DNA from: Clostridia bacterium
GTDB lineage: Bacteria > Bacillota > Clostridia > Christensenellales > CAG-138
NCBI GenBank assembly: GCA_017538255.1
Contig: JAFYJD010000028.1
Location: forward strand, 1-56,143
Length of the DNA stretch: 56,143 nt
Reading direction: 5' to 3'
Shown here: positions 53,612-56,143 of the stretch, one piece after another
Layout: every line of letters starts with the position of its first letter
Numbering within the stretch: the first letter of the stretch is position 1
Notes under the pieces: model-generated
Databases searched by the model: none
What the model saw: only the letters and a program-made list of their open reading frames with translations
What the model was told of the DNA's origin: nothing
Program-made: the position numbers and the translations under genes

Positions 53612-54346
53612 ATGAACACACTCAAAAAAGTATCCAAAACCCTTATAGCAATAGTTTTGCCCCTTGTTATGCTCCTTGTTATCTTCATCGGCGTGGAGTT
53701 GTTTTCGGGCGACCGCGCGTGGCTTGAGCGCGAATACACCAAACTTGATATCAACGCTTATACGGGTATGAGTACCGACGATATGATCGCGGCGTTTATG
53801 CAGATGGTCGGCTATATGAAGGGCAGCGAAAAAACGATGGACGTACTCGTCAGCGTGAACGGCGAGCGCGTTCAAATGTATAACGAGGCGGAGCGCGCAC
53901 ATATGGTGGACGTTCGGCAGCTGTATAAAACGCTGACGATCGCCGCGTATATCGTGCTCGCGCTTGGCGTGATCAGCATTGCTCTTGCGCTTGCCGCGCA
54001 CAGAACCAAGGACGAAAGGCGAAGCATATTGCGCTTTTCCGCTAAGGCCGCGCTCTGGTCGATAGCGGGCGTTGTGGGCTTCCTTCTCGCGCTCGGCGCG
54101 TGGGCGGCGATCGACTTCAACTCCTTCTGGGCGGTGTTCCATATCGTTTTCCTCGACCTTGAAAGTTCGACCTTCGACCCTGCGGTCAGCCGAATGATAC
54201 GCATCTGCCCCGCGGAACTGTTCTTCGATATGGTGCTGCGCATCTTCCTGTTCGCGGGCGGCGCGATGGCGGTGATAGCGGCGGTCTGCGGAGTTTATCT
54301 TAAAAGGCGAAGGAAAGAGGAAACAATTAGCGCGGCTCCACTATGA
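53612..54346 (+). CDS. DUF1461 (TIGR01906-like) integral membrane protein
   Basis: 244 residues. Four TM segments. An extracytoplasmic loop has DDMIAAFMQMVGYMKG, and ERAHMVDVRQLYKTL lies before the second TM; the HMxDVRxL motif is the family mark. The FSAKAALWSIAG and CPAELFFDMVLRIFLFAG parts align with the N-terminal domain of the FolT fusion. It starts directly after the CapA-like gene. Function unknown. Confidence 0.85.
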   Translation: MNTLKKVSKTLIAIVLPLVMLLVIFIGVELFSGDRAWLEREYTKLDINAYTGMSTDDMIAAFMQMVGYMKGSEKTMDVLVSVNGERVQMYNEAERAHMVDVRQLYKTLTIAAYIVLALGVISIALALAAHRTKDERRSILRFSAKAALWSIAGVVGFLLALGAWAAIDFNSFWAVFHIVFLDLESSTFDPAVSRMIRICPAELFFDMVLRIFLFAGGAMAVIAAVCGVYLKRRRKEETISAAPL

Positions 54347-54383
54347 CTTAAGGCTGCTTTCCGCTGTAGAAAGGAAAACGGAG

Positions 54384-54716
54384 ATGCTGACGGCGATCAT
54401 CGTATTCTTGATTATGTATTCGATCTTTTGTATGGCGGCGAGCCCAAGACCCGACGAGCGCGAAGAGTGTACCAAACTACCGCCTGTTCTGCGTTTCCTG
54501 CTCTTTCTTCCGTCGGCTCTGCTTGGGAGTCGCGATTTTAGAATCGTTATCGTGCCGTTTCAGGCGGGAAATCTGCTTTTATTAATATGCTATGCGTGGA
54601 TAAAGCTGTTCGCGGGCGATGCGATGTACATTCTCGGATATCTGGTCATCGCCGTTATATGGATATGCTTGGCGATCGGTCTGATTTGGCACTTTATACA
54701 TAAGAGTAAACTATGA
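54384..54716 (+). CDS. Small membrane protein
   Basis: 110 residues with three to four hydrophobic segments (LTAIIVFLIMYSIFCMAA; FLLFLPSALL; AGNLLLLICYAWIKLF; LGYLVIAVIWICLAIGLIW). GAAAGGAAAACGGAG upstream as ribosome site. The stop overlaps the tsaD start (ATGA). No family recognised. Confidence 0.65.
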   Translation: MLTAIIVFLIMYSIFCMAASPRPDEREECTKLPPVLRFLLFLPSALLGSRDFRIVIVPFQAGNLLLLICYAWIKLFAGDAMYILGYLVIAVIWICLAIGLIWHFIHKSKL

Positions 54717-55780
54717 ACTATTTTTCAAGAACAAAAACTGCATTTGAGCAATATAGAGATAACGAAAACGCGCTGACCCTCGGCATTGAGACCTCCTGCG
54801 ACGAGACCGCGGCGGCGGTTTTACGCGGCGGACGTGAGGTTTTGTCGATGGCCGTGCATACGCAGATACCCGTGCACCGGCTGTACGGCGGCGTCGTGCC
54901 CGAGATCGCGTCAAGGAGCCATACCGAGCGCATAACCGCGGTCGTCGACGAGGCGATAAAGAACGCCGGCGTATCTTTGGGCGATATCGGCGCGGTTGCC
55001 GTAACGAGCGCGCCCGGGCTCATCGGCGCGCTGCTCGTCGGCGTCAGTTTCGCAAAGGGCATAGCGCTTGCAAAGGATATCCCGTATCTCGGCGTAAACC
55101 ATATCGAAGGGCATATCGCCGCGAATTATCTGACATACGCCGATCTCGAGCCCCCGTTTATGTGCCTCGTCGCCTCCGGCGGGCACAGCCATATCGTGCT
55201 CGTCAAGGACTATAACGAATTTGAACTCGTCGGCAGAACGCGGGACGACGCGGCGGGCGAGGCGTTCGACAAGGTCGCGCGCGCACTGTCCCTGCCGTAC
55301 CCCGGCGGGCCCGAGGTGGAAAAACTCGCAAGATCCGGCAACGAAAGGGCGTATCCGTTCCATACGCCGTTCAATTCGGATACCTCAAACTTTGATTTCA
55401 GTTTTTCGGGCGTCAAGACCGCTGTCGTCAACCTTATACACAACGCCGCCCAAAAGGGCGAAAGTATCGACCGTGCCGATCTTGCCGCGTCGTTCCAGTA
55501 CTCGCTCGTTGAAACGCTTTCAAAGAAGGCGGTCGCCGCCGCGCTTAAATACAATATGAATACTCTCGCGCTCGCGGGCGGGGTCAGCGCAAATGCCGCT
55601 CTGCGTGAAAGACTGCAGAAGGAGTGCGACGCAAGCGGCATCCGCTTCTGCCGCCCCGATATGCGTTTTTGCACCGATAACGCCGCGATGATAGCCTGTC
55701 AGGGCTATTATAGAATGAAGCGTGGCGAACGCAGCGACCTCGACCTCAACCCGTCGGCGGAATCGTTCCTTTCAAGGTAA
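54713..55780 (+). CDS. tsaD: tRNA N6-adenosine threonylcarbamoyltransferase TsaD
   Basis: Transfers the threonylcarbamoyl group to A37 of tRNAs that read ANN codons, with TsaB and TsaE. LGIETSCDETAAAVL, NHIEGHIAANYL with the metal-binding HxxxH, ASGGHSH and LALAGGVSANAALR are diagnostic. 355 residues. The conserved start is preceded by about 20 extra residues (FSRTKTAFEQYRDNENA), with no inner ATG that would remove them. The partners tsaB and tsaE are not in the window. Confidence 0.95.
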   Translation: MNYFSRTKTAFEQYRDNENALTLGIETSCDETAAAVLRGGREVLSMAVHTQIPVHRLYGGVVPEIASRSHTERITAVVDEAIKNAGVSLGDIGAVAVTSAPGLIGALLVGVSFAKGIALAKDIPYLGVNHIEGHIAANYLTYADLEPPFMCLVASGGHSHIVLVKDYNEFELVGRTRDDAAGEAFDKVARALSLPYPGGPEVEKLARSGNERAYPFHTPFNSDTSNFDFSFSGVKTAVVNLIHNAAQKGESIDRADLAASFQYSLVETLSKKAVAAALKYNMNTLALAGGVSANAALRERLQKECDASGIRFCRPDMRFCTDNAAMIACQGYYRMKRGERSDLDLNPSAESFLSR

Positions 55781-55795
55781 TATCAAGCGCCCTCG

Positions 55796-55826
55796 AAGCC
55801 GCGAAAAGGTCGCGGCTTTTTGTTTT
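55796..55826 (+). terminator. Terminator behind tsaD
   Basis: AAGCCGCG/CGCGGCTT stem with a 7-nt loop and a T-rich tail. Confidence 0.85.
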
Positions 55827-55953
55827 TATGCAAATATATCTTTGCTCCTTTGGCAAAAAAGCGCGCCAAAAGCGCAAAAAAACCCTTATTTGCGTTGATT
55901 TTTTGTCGCCGTTTGCGTCCAAGTTCGCTCCAAAAAGTTTTTTCAAAAAACTC

Positions 55954-55982
55954 TTGACAAAGCCTCTTGCAAGTAGTAGAAT
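55954..55982 (+). promoter_or_regulatory. Strong promoter, probably of an rRNA operon
   Basis: Consensus TTGACA (55954-55959) and TAGAAT (55977-55982), exactly 17 nt apart, after an AT-rich upstream stretch with A and T runs that could act as an UP element. No coding gene follows in the window. Confidence 0.75.
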
Positions 55983-56143
55983 ATCAAGGCTGTCGCCGCG
56001 AGGGGGATACGCTCGTCGGGAACAGCGCAGCACCTTGAAAACCGTATAGTGAGACCAAGAACCGTTCGTTCATTGAGAGATGAACGGACACGCGCAGAAA
56101 GGCTTTTTGAAAGAGGAGCCGAGTAAGCAAAAGTAATTTTGAG
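55983..56143 (+). other. Leader, probably preceding a 16S rRNA gene beyond the right edge
   Basis: No gene. It includes CCTTGAAAACCGTATAG, a pattern seen in Clostridia rRNA spacers and leaders, and a hairpin GTTCAT/ATGAAC (56067-56084). The window ends with AATTTTGAG, which fits the beginning of a bacterial 16S rRNA (GAG followed by TTTGATC outside the window). The continuation is not visible, so this is an inference. Confidence 0.6.

Overview
The window looks like a chromosomal segment of an endospore-forming, GC-rich Clostridia (Firmicutes) bacterium. Evidence: spore maturation genes spmA/spmB, a CIRCE operator in front of clpB, a THF riboswitch, consensus parS sites, Gram-positive-type lipoproteins and AddB. 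No 16S sequence lies inside the window, so nothing finer than class is claimed.

Region 1 (1-5503): the end of an integrative/conjugative element. The type IV coupling protein gene traG/virD4 is interrupted exactly inside its Walker B block by a complete 2750-nt group II intron (1313-4062) that encodes an RT-HNH protein. A small HTH gene follows, and the conjugation genes then stop.

Region 2 (5504-8897): a visibly AT-richer, tightly packed minus-strand operon. It holds a dCTP deaminase, a membrane-anchored deaminase/dUTPase-fold protein that seems to lack the catalytic Glu, a cobalamin-type radical SAM enzyme and a small P-loop kinase. I do not recognise this combination as a named system. 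It is the best candidate for a new nucleotide-based defence or nucleotide-modification system.

Region 3 (8898-17512): a minus-strand cluster. It starts with an ECF-type sigma factor and a membrane-anchored putative anti-sigma factor. These are followed by two tandem units, each with a leader containing a five-codon ORF, a secreted Cys-rich protein and an FtsX/MacB-like permease. A second permease and an ABC ATPase complete it. The middle unit is a duplication and carries only a 25-codon remnant of the second permease. This looks like a self-regulated secreted-peptide/transport system and is the second strong candidate.

Region 4 (17513-24200): accessory DNA. A hairpin-rich gene-free block is followed by surface and lipoproteins, an MscS channel, a P-loop kinase, a GNAT protein and tRNA-Leu(CAA). 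The tRNA 3' end lies in a 130-bp direct repeat.

Region 5 (24200-43500): mostly housekeeping. Plus strand: lipid kinase, CvpA-like protein, TrmN-like methyltransferase and rsmI. Minus strand: parA, parB, a methyltransferase, a double-domain pseudouridine synthase, mnmG, rsmG, addB, plus spmA, spmB and two parS sites. The par/mnmG/rsmG content suggests an origin-proximal location.

Region 6 (43500-56143): a THF riboswitch drives a DUF1461-FolT fusion and folC. CIRCE-controlled clpB follows, then a DUF4349 lipoprotein, a Dabb protein, psuG, a CapA-like lipoprotein, a second DUF1461 protein and tsaD. The right edge has a strong promoter and a leader that probably runs into a 16S rRNA gene just outside the window.
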